A DNA stretch of 64,000 nt. Source: Pseudomonas lutea. GTDB lineage: Bacteria > Pseudomonadota > Gammaproteobacteria > Pseudomonadales > Pseudomonadaceae. The first letter of the stretch is position 1, and the number at the start of each line of letters is the position of its first letter. Shown in pieces: positions 19,638 through 29,158 of the stretch. The stretch is taken from assembly GCF_000759445.1 (NCBI RefSeq), contig NZ_JRMB01000002.1, positions 558,001 to 622,000 of the forward strand, given 5' to 3'. The notes beneath the pieces were generated by a model. That model ran no database searches and was not told the origin of the DNA. It was given only the letters and a program-made list of their open reading frames with translations. Position numbers and translations under genes: made by a program.

Positions 19638-20600
19638 TCAGTTTGTGCTGGTGGCCGCCGCTGCGTCGTCGCGCATTGACAACGCGATACGCTCGGCTGT
19701 GCCAATTGGAATCTCTCCGACCACGGTCACCATCGCCTCGCCCTTTTGGGTCGTGACCTTCCGAGACACGGCAACAGTGGGACCAAGCTGCGTACGGATG
19801 TCAGTAACCGCCGCACCGTTGACCGGCTCAACGAACACCGAGAAGCGCGCCAGCCCATCGTCGTACATCAAACTCGTCACCTGATTCTTTGTATCTGGAT
19901 CCTTGCGGCTTGCAGAACTGCTCAAGTCAAAGCCCGGCGGTAGCCAATCGGATCGCCAGCCGACCTTCTGCCTCGCGTTATCCATTTTTGCGGTGACTGT
20001 CTGCACCGCATTGCAATCGGCACTGGGCGTCAACATCTGCTCGGTGGGGGGCTGCGACGCACTGAAGTCGGTGAACTGAAAGCGTTCAAGCAACTGCCCC
20101 TTTTCGCTTAGCAGGAGAGATTTCAGTGGCAAGCCGGTTTCGCTGTCCAGATGCAACTCGATCCCGTAGCGGTGATGGTCTTTGGGAGTCAGCGTCACCA
20201 CATTCGCGTTGCGTCCGGCGACGCGTGAAGTGCCCGCTGCCTTGATGTCATACCATGATGACAATCTGGCCGCGTCAAAGGCACGCGCAGGAGAATCGGG
20301 AACACTAGACACGCCGGCCTCAAGGGTACCGCTCACGCACTGGGTGACCCCATTGACGCGCAGGACTTCCTGAGGTGAGCCATCGAGTTGGAGAAGATGC
20401 TCACGAACCTTGCCATCGGCAACCCGTTGCCAGATTCGGTGAGTGGAAAAACTACCGTTACGCTCGTAAACGAAGGTGCCGGTGTAGCTTTGCTGATGCT
20501 CGGCTTGCGCAAGACGGTTCAACCGGTCTTGCGCATCGTCGGCATGTGCCGGGAGAGCCAGCCATCCAAGCAGAAGCGGCACTAGAGGGATGGCGCGCAT
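19638..20600 (-). CDS. mucB: MucB (RseB-like), periplasmic regulator of MucA
   Basis: The 320-residue protein binds the periplasmic domain of MucA and shields it from AlgW cleavage; it also senses lipid-type envelope signals. It has a signal peptide (LVPLLLGWLALPAHA), a LolA-like N-terminal domain (SYTGTFVYERNG, IWQRVADGKVREHLLQLDG) and a smaller C-terminal domain. Length is close to that of P. aeruginosa MucB. It starts nine bases after the mucA stop. Confidence 0.95.
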   Translation of the reverse strand: MRAIPLVPLLLGWLALPAHADDAQDRLNRLAQAEHQQSYTGTFVYERNGSFSTHRIWQRVADGKVREHLLQLDGSPQEVLRVNGVTQCVSGTLEAGVSSVPDSPARAFDAARLSSWYDIKAAGTSRVAGRNANVVTLTPKDHHRYGIELHLDSETGLPLKSLLLSEKGQLLERFQFTDFSASQPPTEQMLTPSADCNAVQTVTAKMDNARQKVGWRSDWLPPGFDLSSSASRKDPDTKNQVTSLMYDDGLARFSVFVEPVNGAAVTDIRTQLGPTVAVSRKVTTQKGEAMVTVVGEIPIGTAERIALSMRDDAAAATSTN

Positions 20601-20608
20601 GGTCCTCC

Positions 20609-21199
20609 TTAACGGTCTTCCAGACTTGCGGCACGGGCGTAAGGCAATGCACCCTCAGCGCCTTTCATTGCAGCCTGCTGAGCGTGCTGACGCAGATAAC
20701 CTGGCAAACGCTGGTCATGCCAGCCGGCCTGGTTCTGCAACACACCGTTGGCCATGGGACCCGGAGACTGTTCGCCCTCGGTGTAGCCTGCCAGCACCGC
20801 CGGACCTTTGGCCTGCGGCATTGCAATGTTGGTCGACTGCGGCGATTGCTGCGCCAACTGTGCGCCTGCAATCTCGTCCTGATTGTAAAGACGTACGCCC
20901 GCGAGAACGGCAACGGTCACCGACGCTGCGACGGCGAGGCGTCCCAATGTGCGCCAGGGACCACGACCCGCCTTGAGTGGGCTGACTTCGTCGGCAATGG
21001 TAGCCGCAACAGCGGCGGACATATCCAGATGAGGGATAAGCAGCTCTTTGTGCATCGCTGCACGTGCGATCTGATAACGCGACCAGGTTGCACGGACTTC
21101 GGCATCTTCAATAGCGCTAAGCACGCGACGCAGTTCCAATTCGTCCGCTTCGTTATCCATCACCGCGGACAGCGATTCCTGCAGGGCTTCACGACTCAT
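20609..21199 (-). CDS. mucA: Anti-sigma factor MucA
   Basis: The 196-residue inner-membrane protein holds AlgU inactive. The N-terminal cytoplasmic part (ALQESLSAVMDNEADELELRR) is the AlgU-binding domain, one membrane helix lies at about residues 86-105, and a periplasmic domain follows. The frame is intact and close to the wild-type length of about 195 residues, so this strain is not a classic mucA-truncation mucoid mutant. It sits 33 bases after algU. Confidence 0.96.
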   Translation of the reverse strand: MSREALQESLSAVMDNEADELELRRVLSAIEDAEVRATWSRYQIARAAMHKELLIPHLDMSAAVAATIADEVSPLKAGRGPWRTLGRLAVAASVTVAVLAGVRLYNQDEIAGAQLAQQSPQSTNIAMPQAKGPAVLAGYTEGEQSPGPMANGVLQNQAGWHDQRLPGYLRQHAQQAAMKGAEGALPYARAASLEDR

Positions 21200-21232
21200 G
21201 GCGGTTCCTCTCTTGTGGCTATCGCCGCTGTC

Positions 21233-21814
21233 TCAGGTTTCCTGCAACAGAGGTTGCAAGGCTTTATCGATGGCTTCCCGAGCGCGGAAAATGCGAGAGC
21301 GCACGGTACCAACCGGACATTGCATGACACTGGCAATGTCTTCGTAACTCAGACCGTCGAACTCACGCAATGTTAAAGCTGTACGCAAATCTTCTGGCAG
21401 TAGCTGGATGGTCCGGTGGACAGTGCCCTCGATCTCATCCCGCAACAATGCACGTTCCGGGGACTCGATGTCCTTGAGGCCGTGATCGCCATCATAGAAC
21501 TCCGCGTCTTCGGACCTGACATCACTGTCCGGCGGACGCCGGCCGCGCGATACCAGATAATTCTTCGCCGTGTTAATGGCGATGCGGTACAGCCAGGTAT
21601 AAAACGCACTGTCGCCGCGGAAGTTTCCAAGGGCGCGATAGGCTTTGATGAACGCCTCTTGCGCAACGTCTTGGGCTTCGTGGGTGTCGTGGACAAATCT
21701 CACGATCAACCCAAGAATCTTGTGCTGATATTTCACCACTAGCAGATCAAACGCTCGCTTGTCGCCGCGCTGTACGCGTTCAACCAGCTGCTGATCTTCT
21801 TCCTGGGTTAGCAT
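21233..21814 (-). CDS. algU: Extracytoplasmic sigma factor AlgU (AlgT, RpoE)
   Basis: The 193-residue group 4 sigma factor controls envelope stress genes and alginate production. Region 2 (DAQDVAQEAFIKAYRALGNF-like stretch) and region 4 (LREFDGLSYEDIASVM, GTVRSRIFRAREAI) are nearly identical to P. aeruginosa AlgU. The ATG at 21814 has GAGGAG six bases upstream; an overlapping GTG two codons earlier would bury that site. Two AlgU-type promoters upstream indicate autoregulation. Confidence 0.97.
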   Translation of the reverse strand: MLTQEEDQQLVERVQRGDKRAFDLLVVKYQHKILGLIVRFVHDTHEAQDVAQEAFIKAYRALGNFRGDSAFYTWLYRIAINTAKNYLVSRGRRPPDSDVRSEDAEFYDGDHGLKDIESPERALLRDEIEGTVHRTIQLLPEDLRTALTLREFDGLSYEDIASVMQCPVGTVRSRIFRAREAIDKALQPLLQET

Positions 21815-21873
21815 GAACACTCCTCATAAAGCTTAAAGGAGCATCGCATCGGCTCTTTCGCAGGCTTGCAAAC

Positions 21874-21900
21874 ATAGACTCGGGCTTTTAGCAAAAGTTC
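21874..21900 (-). promoter_or_regulatory. Candidate AlgU-dependent promoter, proximal to algU
   Basis: On the minus strand GAACTT (21895-21900) and TCTAT (21874-21878) are separated by 16 bases, close to the AlgU/sigma-E consensus GAACTT, 16-17 bases, TCTGA. It would give a leader of about 50 bases before algU. Confidence 0.75.
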
Positions 21901-22060
21901 TCCCCCCTTCAAGCAAGTTTCCGGCGAACATCTGCAACCCGCGCGGAAAACGCCGCTCGAACCAGGTCGGCTGCGTAAATAATCTTGTCGTCGAATGCGT
22001 TCGTATTGGCTGACAACCGCCACCGCGCAACGCCGACGTGTTCCTTTATGGGCAACCCAC

Positions 22061-22089
22061 TATTGAACGTGTGGCGCTCTGAAAAGTTC
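22061..22089 (-). promoter_or_regulatory. Candidate AlgU-dependent promoter, distal to algU
   Basis: On the minus strand GAACTT (22084-22089) and TCAATA (22061-22066) are separated by 17 bases, fitting the AlgU consensus. It lies about 250 bases before algU. The 493-base algU/nadB divergent region holds this, the proximal site and the nadB promoter; I see no gene in it. Confidence 0.7.
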
Positions 22090-22252
22090 CCCCCGCTCAC
22101 TATCGGGCGTAAGACACTCATTCCTTCGTTGTAGGACCCAATCCATATTGGAGCAGTAGGAAAGGTTACCTCCTTCAAACGATGTGCAGGATGCCGCGGG
22201 TAGCGCACAATTCGCTCCCACTGTGAATCACGCTTGCCATAAAGCGGGGCCA

Positions 22253-22279
22253 TTGTGCCGTTCCACCCTTGCTTATACT
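22253..22279 (+). promoter_or_regulatory. Candidate sigma-70 promoter of nadB
   Basis: TATACT at 22274-22279 is a good -10 box 28 bases before the nadB ATG. The best -35 is TTGTGC at 22253-22258 with a short 15-base spacer, so the -35 assignment is weak. Confidence 0.45.
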
Positions 22280-22307
22280 AGTGGCCATTTAGACTCTGGA
22301 ATCAGAA

Positions 22308-23921
22308 ATGAGTCAGCATTTCCAGCATGACGTATTGGTAATAGGCTCCGGCGCGGCCGGATTGAGTCTCGCGTTGACGCTGCCCGACCATCTGCGCATA
22401 GCGGTTCTGAGCAAAGGCGATCTGGCCAACGGCTCGACGTTCTGGGCTCAGGGTGGCGTTGCGGCGGTGCTGGACACTGCCGACACCGTAGCGTCCCACG
22501 TGGAGGATACCCTCAATGCCGGTGGCGGCCTGTGCAATGAGGACGCGGTACGGTTCACCGTCGAACACAGCCGCGAGGCGATCCAGTGGCTGATTGACCT
22601 CGGCGTTCCGTTTACCCGGGATGACCCGCCTATTGCAGACGGCGGGTTCGAGTTCCACCTCACCCGAGAGGGCGGGCACAGCCACCGCCGGATCATTCAC
22701 GCCGCAGACGCCACGGGCGCGGCAATTTTCCGCACCTTGCTGGCGCAAGCCCAGACACGCCCCAATATCGAACTGCTGGAACAGCGCGTCGCTGTTGACC
22801 TGATCACCGAGCCGAAGCTGGGCCTTGAGGGCACTCGCTGTCTAGGCGCTTACGTGCTGGATCGATCGACCGGCGAAGTCGACACGCACAGCGCACGCTT
22901 TACAGTACTGGCCTGCGGCGGGGCGGCGAAGGTTTATTTGTACACCAGCAACCCTGATGGCGCCTGCGGGGACGGTATCGCCATGGCCTGGCGCTCGGGC
23001 TGCCGGGTAGGCAATCTGGAGTTCAACCAGTTCCACCCTACATGCCTGTACCACCCGCAAGCCAAAAGCTTTCTGATTACCGAGGCCCTGCGTGGCGAGG
23101 GTGCTTATCTAAAGCTGCCAAACGGCGAGCGCTTCATGCAGCGCTTTGATCCAAGGGCCGAGTTGGCGCCACGTGACATTGTGGCCCGGGCCATCGATCA
23201 CGAAATGAAACGCCTGGGGGCTGATTGCGTATTCCTGGACATTAGCCACCAGCCCGAAGCCTTCATCAAAAGCCACTTTCCCACCGTGTATGAGCGCTGC
23301 CTGACCTTCGGTATCGACATTACGCGCCAGCCGATTCCCGTCGTCCCGGCCGCGCATTACACCTGTGGGGGCGTTCTGGTCGATCAGCACGGGAGCACCG
23401 ATGTGCCGGGGTTGTATGCAATTGGCGAAACCAGCTTTACCGGGCTGCATGGCGCCAACCGCATGGCCAGCAACTCGCTGCTCGAGTGCTTCGTGTATGC
23501 CCGCTCGGCAGCGGCCGACATTGTGACGCAACTGCAAGATGTCGCTCATCCGGGCGCTCTTCCGGCGTGGGATTCGAGCCAGGTAACCGATTCGGACGAA
23601 GATGTGATCATCGCGCACAACTGGGATGAGCTGCGCCGGTTCATGTGGGATTACGTGGGTATCGTGCGCACCAACAAACGCCTCCAGCGCGCCCGGCACC
23701 GGGTGCGCCTGTTATTGGACGAAATTGACGAGTTCTACAGCAACTACAAAGTCAGCCGCGACCTGATCGAATTGCGCAACCTGGCGCAGGTGGCAGAGTT
23801 GATGATCGACTCGGCAATGGCACGCAAGGAGAGCCGCGGCCTGCACTTCACGCTGGATTACCCCGACCTGCTGCCCGAGGCGCGGGACACTGTTCTGGTG
23901 CCGCCCACCTTCGCCGGCTGA
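22308..23921 (+). CDS. nadB: L-aspartate oxidase
   Basis: The 537-residue FAD enzyme oxidises aspartate to iminoaspartate, the first step of de novo NAD synthesis. The N-terminal dinucleotide-binding motif [13 protein letters not shown], the active-site stretch [12 protein letters not shown] and the motif [15 protein letters not shown] are clear, and the length matches the family. Divergence from algU is the usual Pseudomonas arrangement. The last 74 bases overlap the end of the converging ygfX-type gene. Confidence 0.97.
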   Translation: MSQHFQHDVLVIGSGAAGLSLALTLPDHLRIAVLSKGDLANGSTFWAQGGVAAVLDTADTVASHVEDTLNAGGGLCNEDAVRFTVEHSREAIQWLIDLGVPFTRDDPPIADGGFEFHLTREGGHSHRRIIHAADATGAAIFRTLLAQAQTRPNIELLEQRVAVDLITEPKLGLEGTRCLGAYVLDRSTGEVDTHSARFTVLACGGAAKVYLYTSNPDGACGDGIAMAWRSGCRVGNLEFNQFHPTCLYHPQAKSFLITEALRGEGAYLKLPNGERFMQRFDPRAELAPRDIVARAIDHEMKRLGADCVFLDISHQPEAFIKSHFPTVYERCLTFGIDITRQPIPVVPAAHYTCGGVLVDQHGSTDVPGLYAIGETSFTGLHGANRMASNSLLECFVYARSAAADIVTQLQDVAHPGALPAWDSSQVTDSDEDVIIAHNWDELRRFMWDYVGIVRTNKRLQRARHRVRLLLDEIDEFYSNYKVSRDLIELRNLAQVAELMIDSAMARKESRGLHFTLDYPDLLPEARDTVLVPPTFAG

Positions 23922-24357
23922 ACTTCAGCCGAAGACGCAGGCGCCGATGAGCTTGCGCTGTCATCGCGTCCGCCGGAATACACAGGCTGCGCGTCCATAA
24001 ACGGCTTGGCCAGGGGCTGGTGACTCGCCTGAAACGCAGCAACACGATGTGCGCAAGCGCGAGGCTGTCGGGGCGTAATTGCACCGGTTCCCACCCGCCC
24101 TCCTCGCTCCACAGCGACCAACCGCCGCTGTCCCGACGCAGGCCGGTAAAAGAGGTGCCTTGGTTCAGAAGAATCAGCGGGCGCAGACAGCGAGAAGCGT
24201 GCAATGCACTCAACAGCACGCCAATGGCCTTGGCCCACAGGGGAATCGACAAGAGGGTGATGGAGGTCAGCGCAAGGACTTGCGCCGACAGATAGGCCGC
24301 CAGCAGCCCCCGAGAGGGCTGCCAGCGGCATTCGAAGTGATTACTTCGGCTGGACAC
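23848..24357 (-). CDS. YgfX-family membrane protein, partner of SdhE
   Basis: The 169-residue protein has a basic, aromatic N-terminus ([15 protein letters not shown]) and two membrane helices at about residues 18-34 and 40-52, followed by a soluble part. It matches the YgfX family (also called CptA) encoded next to sdhE. In E. coli it was first described as a toxin acting on cytoskeletal proteins with YgfY as partner, but the partner is now known as a flavinylation factor, so the toxin reading is uncertain. It overlaps sdhE by 17 bases and the nadB 3' end by 74. Confidence 0.8.
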   Translation of the reverse strand: MSSRSNHFECRWQPSRGLLAAYLSAQVLALTSITLLSIPLWAKAIGVLLSALHASRCLRPLILLNQGTSFTGLRRDSGGWSLWSEEGGWEPVQLRPDSLALAHIVLLRFRRVTSPWPSRLWTRSLCIPADAMTAQAHRRLRLRLKFSRRRWAAPEQCPAPRAAGRGNPA

Positions 24358-24595
24358 GGTCCAGGATCATCCGAACCATGCGTTGCAGCTCGGGATCTTC
24401 CGATTCGGCGCGCTGCATGAACCAGCCAAACATGTCCTGGTCTTCACAGGTCAGCAGGCGTACGTAGAGGTCGCGATCAAGCTGGTTGAGCGTCGGATAG
24501 ACTTCTTTGACGAATGGCACCAGCAATACGTCCAGCTCCAGCATGCCGCGACGGCTGTGCCAAAAGAGGCGATTGAGTTCTACATCTTCGACCAT
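24341..24595 (-). CDS. sdhE: FAD assembly factor SdhE
   Basis: The 84-residue protein helps attach FAD covalently to succinate dehydrogenase. The family motif RRGMLELD is present (residues 15-22), with Arg and Gly residues known to matter for flavinylation. The ATG at 24595 follows a GGAG site and gives the normal length; an extension upstream is not family-like. It is the first gene of a pair with ygfX. Confidence 0.93.
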   Translation of the reverse strand: MVEDVELNRLFWHSRRGMLELDVLLVPFVKEVYPTLNQLDRDLYVRLLTCEDQDMFGWFMQRAESEDPELQRMVRMILDRVQPK

Positions 24596-24738
24596 GGAGG
24601 GCTCCTCGAATTTGCCGGCGAGTATACAGGCGCATCGTCCTGGGGCGTACTTGCAGTTAGTCGCAGCTTTTTGCGTATACCCAATAACGGCAGGCGGCAC
24701 TATGATGGTGCCCCAGACTTCTACCCCTGCGATGACTC

Positions 24739-25680
24739 ATGGCCGTTCCAGCATTTTTCTGCCCCCTGTCCCATGAAGGTGTGCTCGCCGTTCGCGGCGC
24801 GGATGCCGGCAAATTCCTGCAAGGTCAACTGACTTGCAACATCGATTACCTGAGCGAAGCCAAGGCGACCCTTGGAGCCCGCTGCACGCAAAAAGGCCGG
24901 ATGCAGTCCAGCTTCCGCATCCTGCTTCAAGGCGACGGCGTGCTGCTGGCGATGGCCAGCGAGCTGATTGACGCGCAATTGCTGGACCTGAAGAAGTACG
25001 CGGTGTTCTCCAAGTCGAAGCTGACCGATGAAAGCGCTTCCTGGGTGCGATTCGGCTTGCAGGACGCTGACAGCGCCCTGGTCAGCCTGGGACTGGACCT
25101 CGCACAAGCGACTGATTCGGTCACACGCACCAATGACCTCATCGCCATCCGCGTTTCCCCTGCCCGTGCCGAGCTGTGGGTTCCCGTTGAACAGGGCGAT
25201 GACGTGCGTACGCGCCTGGCCGGGCACTTGCCTGAAGCATCGCTCAATGACTGGCTGTTGGGGCAGATTCGCGCGGGTATCGGCCAGGTGTTCGGTCAGA
25301 CGCGCGAAGAATTCATCCCGCAGATGATCAACCTTCAGGCCGTGGGTGGCGTCAGTTTCAAAAAAGGGTGCTACACCGGGCAGGAAATCGTTGCCCGCAT
25401 GCAATACCTGGGCAAACTGAAACGCCGGCTGTATCGACTGACCATGGCTGCCGGTGAGCTGCCGGAGCCGGGCACCGCGTTGTTTTCACCGGTGCATTCG
25501 AGTGCCGTGGGCAACGTTGTGGTCGCGGCCCGGTCTGATGTCGGGATCGAGCTGCTCGCCGTCTTGCAGGCTGATGCTGCAGAGGATGGCAATCTCCATC
25601 TTGGCGCGGCAGACGGCGAGCCCCTGCACATGAGCGACTTGCCATACACGCTCGACTCCAAGCTCGAAACACAGCGTTGA
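24739..25680 (+). CDS. ygfZ: Folate-binding protein YgfZ, Fe-S cluster maintenance
   Basis: The 313-residue protein uses tetrahydrofolate to support synthesis or repair of certain Fe-S proteins. The diagnostic motif KKGCYTGQEIVAR with its conserved Cys is present near residue 215, and the N-terminus (GVLAVRGADAGKFLQGQLTCN) is typical. It is divergent from sdhE, as in many proteobacteria. Confidence 0.95.
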   Translation: MAVPAFFCPLSHEGVLAVRGADAGKFLQGQLTCNIDYLSEAKATLGARCTQKGRMQSSFRILLQGDGVLLAMASELIDAQLLDLKKYAVFSKSKLTDESASWVRFGLQDADSALVSLGLDLAQATDSVTRTNDLIAIRVSPARAELWVPVEQGDDVRTRLAGHLPEASLNDWLLGQIRAGIGQVFGQTREEFIPQMINLQAVGGVSFKKGCYTGQEIVARMQYLGKLKRRLYRLTMAAGELPEPGTALFSPVHSSAVGNVVVAARSDVGIELLAVLQADAAEDGNLHLGAADGEPLHMSDLPYTLDSKLETQR

Positions 25681-25775
25681 GCGGGTTCGCATTACCTTAG
25701 ACGTCAGCGTAGTTACCAGCGCCGGGCCACAGAGTGGCCGGCTGCTGGCCGGAATGCAGTTCCCAGAGAACCAAT

Positions 25776-26597
25776 ATGAGTAGCATGGCTGACGAAGTGC
25801 AGAGGGATCTGATCAAGGCGATCGACAAGGATGCTCTGTTTCTGCCAACCCTCCCTGAAGTCGCGCTGAAAATCCGCCTCGCGGCAGAGGACTCGGAAAT
25901 CTCCATCGCTGCGCTGAGTAAGGTCATCGGCAGTGACACGGCACTGTCGGCAAGGCTGATCAAGGTCGTTAACAGCCCGCTGCTACGGCCCAACTTTGAA
26001 GTCAGCGACGTGCTCACTGCGGTTCGACGGCTGGGCGTGAACTACAGCTGCAACCTGGCGATCGGGCTGGTTGTGGAGCAAATGTTTCACGCCAAATCCG
26101 ACGTCATCGAAACCAAAATGCGCGACATCTGGAAACTCAGCATGCAGGTTGCCGGAGTGAGCAATGTTCTCAGCTACCGCAGCCTGCGCCTGAAGGCCGA
26201 CAAAGCCACGCTGGCCGGGCTTGTCCATCTCATCGGTGTGCTGCCGATCCTGACTTACGCCGAGGACAACTTCGAGCTGCTTTCGGACCCGATCAGTCTC
26301 AACCATGTTATTGAACGCATCCATCCGGTGATCGGCGAGCGACTGCTGCGTTCGTGGGATTTCCCGGAGGAGCTGGCAATCGTGCCGCGCCAGTTCCAGA
26401 ATTTCAGCCGGGTTTCGGACAGGGCCGATTACGTGGATCTGGTACAGGTCGCCACCGTCCATATCCATGAGATGAACGGCACACCTTATCCAAACATGCT
26501 CTTTCAATCGTTGCCGGCGGTGGCGCAGTTGGGCCTGAACATGGCTGACGGCAGGCTCATCAACGAGATGAACGAGGCGATGACCCTGCTGTACTGA
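25776..26597 (+). CDS. HDOD-domain protein
   Basis: The 273-residue protein consists mostly of an HDOD domain (LPTLPEVALKIRLAAED, KVIGSDTALSARLIKVVNS), which is related to HD phosphohydrolases but lacks a full metal site. Such proteins usually act as signalling or scaffold partners in c-di-GMP, motility or stress pathways. The ATG at 25776 is chosen with AGAGAA upstream; another ATG lies three codons further on. Its 3' end overlaps the converging tctE gene by 38 bases. Confidence 0.85.
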   Translation: MSSMADEVQRDLIKAIDKDALFLPTLPEVALKIRLAAEDSEISIAALSKVIGSDTALSARLIKVVNSPLLRPNFEVSDVLTAVRRLGVNYSCNLAIGLVVEQMFHAKSDVIETKMRDIWKLSMQVAGVSNVLSYRSLRLKADKATLAGLVHLIGVLPILTYAEDNFELLSDPISLNHVIERIHPVIGERLLRSWDFPEELAIVPRQFQNFSRVSDRADYVDLVQVATVHIHEMNGTPYPNMLFQSLPAVAQLGLNMADGRLINEMNEAMTLLY

Positions 26598-28026
26598 CCG
26601 TTGCAGGTTGCCCGACCAGGCCGGAATCCGGCACCACGAAACTCACCCGCACCTTCAAACCCCGCTGCGCACCGTCATGCAGCGTGATCCGCGCCAGATG
26701 CGCCCTGCAGATTTCTCCGACGATGGCCAATCCCAGACCCGAACCCTTGCTTTGCTGGTTGCGCCGGTAGAAGCGTTCGAATACTCGCTCGCGCTCATGA
26801 TGCGGAATGCCGGGCCCGTCATCCTCGACCTCCAGCGTGCACGGCGCATGGACGCGCAAAATGACGTTGCCGCCCGCCGGTGTGTGGGCCAGGGCGTTAT
26901 CCACCAGATTACTCAACAATTCGTTGAGCAGCGTCGGCTCCCCGCGTAGCCACACCGGCTCGTCGGCCTCCAGCGCCAGCGCCACGCCCTGAGCATGGGC
27001 CAGCGGCGCCATGGCCATGCCCAATTCCCGCGCCAGCTGGCTGAGGTCAAGCAATTCCGCACCGCCTTCGGCAATCGCGCGGGCACCGTTTTCGATGCGC
27101 GCCAGTGACAACAGCTGGTTGGCCAGATGGGTCAGTTTATCGGTGCCGGAAGCTGCGCTTTCCAGCGTGGTGCGCCACGCCGCAGGCTGCTGGTCACGCA
27201 GGCCCAGCTCCAGCCGTGCTTTCAAGGCGGCCAGTGGCGTGCGTAATTCATGGGCAGCATCGGCAATGAACTGCGCCTGGCGTTCGAACTGCATGCGCAG
27301 CCTTTCGGTGAAGTGGTTCAACGAGCTGACGAGTGGGCGCAGCTCATGCTGCACTTCCACCAGCGGCAGCGAACGCAGGTCGTCGGGCTGACGTTCTTCC
27401 ACTGCGGTGCGCAAGCGGTCCAGCGGCCGCAGCGCTGCGCTGACGGTGAACCAGACCAGCAGCAAGGCGCCGCTGCCGAGCATGCCCAGGCGCAGCAGGG
27501 TATCGGCCATCAGCGCCTGGGCCATGTCCACCCGCGCCTCTTCGGTTTCGGCCACGCGGATTTCTGCCATGCCGTTCATGTTGGGCTCACTCACCGCCTT
27601 GAGCAGGCTCACCACGCGTATGTCCTGCCCCTGATAGCGCGCGCTGTAGAACTTGGCGAGCGCCGGATAAGCGTCGGTGCGTGGTGTACCCGGCGGCGGT
27701 GGCGGGATGTTTTCGTAGCCGGAGATCAGCTTCTGATTGATGTCGTTGACCTGGTAGTAAATACGCCCTGCGCTGTCGTACGCGAACGTGTCCAGGGCCA
27801 CATAGGGCACGTCCGCACTGAGGGTGCCATCGTGCTCCGAGAGCCCGGCGGCAATGGTCCGCGCCGAGGCGAGCAACGTGCGATCGTACGCCGTGTCAGC
27901 GGCTTCGCGACCGTTCCAGTAGGCGCTCATGCCGCTGGCGATCATCAACACCACCAGCAGCAAACCCAGATTCCACAGGAGTCGCCAGCGCAGGCTGTTT
28001 TCCGCTGCAGGAAACGGATTAAGCAT
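26560..28026 (-). CDS. tctE: Sensor histidine kinase TctE
   Basis: The 488-residue inner-membrane kinase has two helices (about residues 17-37 and 165-185) around a TctE-type periplasmic sensor, then a HAMP-like linker, the phosphoacceptor box ADAAHELRTPLAALKAR and a HATPase domain (NLVDNALAHTP, VEDDGPGIP, GSGLGLAIV). TctE senses tricarboxylates such as citrate. The ATG at 28026 overlaps the end of tctD by eight bases. The divergent tctCBA operon is the expected target. Confidence 0.93.
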   Translation of the reverse strand: MLNPFPAAENSLRWRLLWNLGLLLVVLMIASGMSAYWNGREAADTAYDRTLLASARTIAAGLSEHDGTLSADVPYVALDTFAYDSAGRIYYQVNDINQKLISGYENIPPPPPGTPRTDAYPALAKFYSARYQGQDIRVVSLLKAVSEPNMNGMAEIRVAETEEARVDMAQALMADTLLRLGMLGSGALLLVWFTVSAALRPLDRLRTAVEERQPDDLRSLPLVEVQHELRPLVSSLNHFTERLRMQFERQAQFIADAAHELRTPLAALKARLELGLRDQQPAAWRTTLESAASGTDKLTHLANQLLSLARIENGARAIAEGGAELLDLSQLARELGMAMAPLAHAQGVALALEADEPVWLRGEPTLLNELLSNLVDNALAHTPAGGNVILRVHAPCTLEVEDDGPGIPHHERERVFERFYRRNQQSKGSGLGLAIVGEICRAHLARITLHDGAQRGLKVRVSFVVPDSGLVGQPATVSTAGSSPRSSR

Positions 28027-28690
28027 CCCGGCTTTCCAGCAGATAGCCCAACCCGCGGAACGTGACGATGGCGATCGGGTGCCCGTCGAGCTTCTTGCGC
28101 AAGCGATGTACATAGATCTCGATGGCGTCGGCGCTGGCCTCCTCGTCCAGGCCGAACACTTGCGCTGCCAACTGCTCCTTGCTCATGACGCGGCCCGGGC
28201 GGGCGATCAACGCCTCCAGCACCGACTGCTCGCGGGAGGTCAGCGTGAGGAGTTCTTCGCCGAGGGTGAAGCGGCGGGTATCGAGGTCATAGACCAGCTC
28301 GCCGCAGCGCTGCTGACGCTCGCCGCCGAGTACGCTGCGCCGCAAAAGGGCTTTGACTCGCGCCTCAAGCTCCGACAGTTCAAACGGCTTGGCCAGGTAA
28401 TCGTCGGCGCCAAGGTTCAGACCGTGGACCCTGTCCTTGACGTCGCTGCGCGCGGTCAGCATCAGCACCGGTATGTTCTTGCCCCGAGCACGCAGGCGCG
28501 CCAACACCTCGAACCCGTCCATCCGCGGCAGGCCGACATCAAGGACCACCACCGCGTAGTCTTCGCTGCTCAACGCGAGATCGGCTGCAACACCGTCGTG
28601 CAGAACGTCAACGGTCAGGCCGCTGCTCTTGAGCGCCAGCGCGACACTTTCAGCCAGTTGCAGATGATCTTCGACGAGCAGGACACGCAT
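28019..28690 (-). CDS. tctD: Response regulator TctD (OmpR family)
   Basis: The 223-residue regulator has a receiver domain with phosphoacceptor Asp51 (VVLDVGLPRMDG) and a C-terminal winged-helix DNA-binding domain (LTSREQSVLEALI, VYVHRLRKKLDG-type segment). It works with TctE to activate tricarboxylate uptake genes. Four 11-bp-spaced TGAAAG repeats at 28801-28839, between this gene and tctC, are the probable binding site. Confidence 0.95.
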   Translation of the reverse strand: MRVLLVEDHLQLAESVALALKSSGLTVDVLHDGVAADLALSSEDYAVVVLDVGLPRMDGFEVLARLRARGKNIPVLMLTARSDVKDRVHGLNLGADDYLAKPFELSELEARVKALLRRSVLGGERQQRCGELVYDLDTRRFTLGEELLTLTSREQSVLEALIARPGRVMSKEQLAAQVFGLDEEASADAIEIYVHRLRKKLDGHPIAIVTFRGLGYLLESRDA

Positions 28691-28800
28691 CGATTTCTCC
28701 CGGATTGAGCATGATGACAGCGGAGTTTACAGGCGCGCCGTCGTCTGTGAAGGCCCGGATCGCTGTAATTGAGCCGCCACCCGGTGTGTCACGGATCAGC

Positions 28801-28839
28801 TGAAAGCTACATGAAAGGTAGTTGAAAGGTTGGTGAAAG
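28801..28839. promoter_or_regulatory. Four TGAAAG direct repeats at 11-bp spacing, probable TctD operator
   Basis: TGAAAG occurs at 28801, 28812, 28823 and 28834, exactly one helical turn apart. OmpR-family regulators typically bind tandem direct repeats at this spacing. The array is about 110 bases before tctD and 320 before tctC in a 468-base divergent region. I see no gene in the rest of that region. Confidence 0.8.
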
Positions 28840-29158
28840 CTTTGCTGATTAGGATCGGGCAACGACTTGTGACCATTGCGCCCCGCTTCATGACGCTGAT
28901 GCCAGGATCGTGACGAAAAACGCCTCGATGCGTTTTCAACAATAAAAACAATATCGGAGTCACCAGTGATGCCATCACTGCAATCCCAGGCCCTTGCGCC
29001 TTCTGAATCCCGTTCTGTTTTTGAATCGCCCCGCCGCCCAGCCGCGCGGTGCTTTGTCACGTCCGCTTCGCGTCATTCCAGCCGCGTGCGATGAAGTGTC
29101 ACTGCCGCCTGATCCATTGCCTGACCCACTAAAACAACAACTCCCCTGGAGACCGACC

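Noticed and set aside
20609..21199. A mucoid-type truncation of mucA
   Set aside because: The frame is intact and of normal length.
23848..24595. Reading ygfX/sdhE as a type IV toxin-antitoxin system
   Set aside because: Early reports named them CptA/CptB, but SdhE is established as a flavinylation factor, so the toxin claim is not used for the call.
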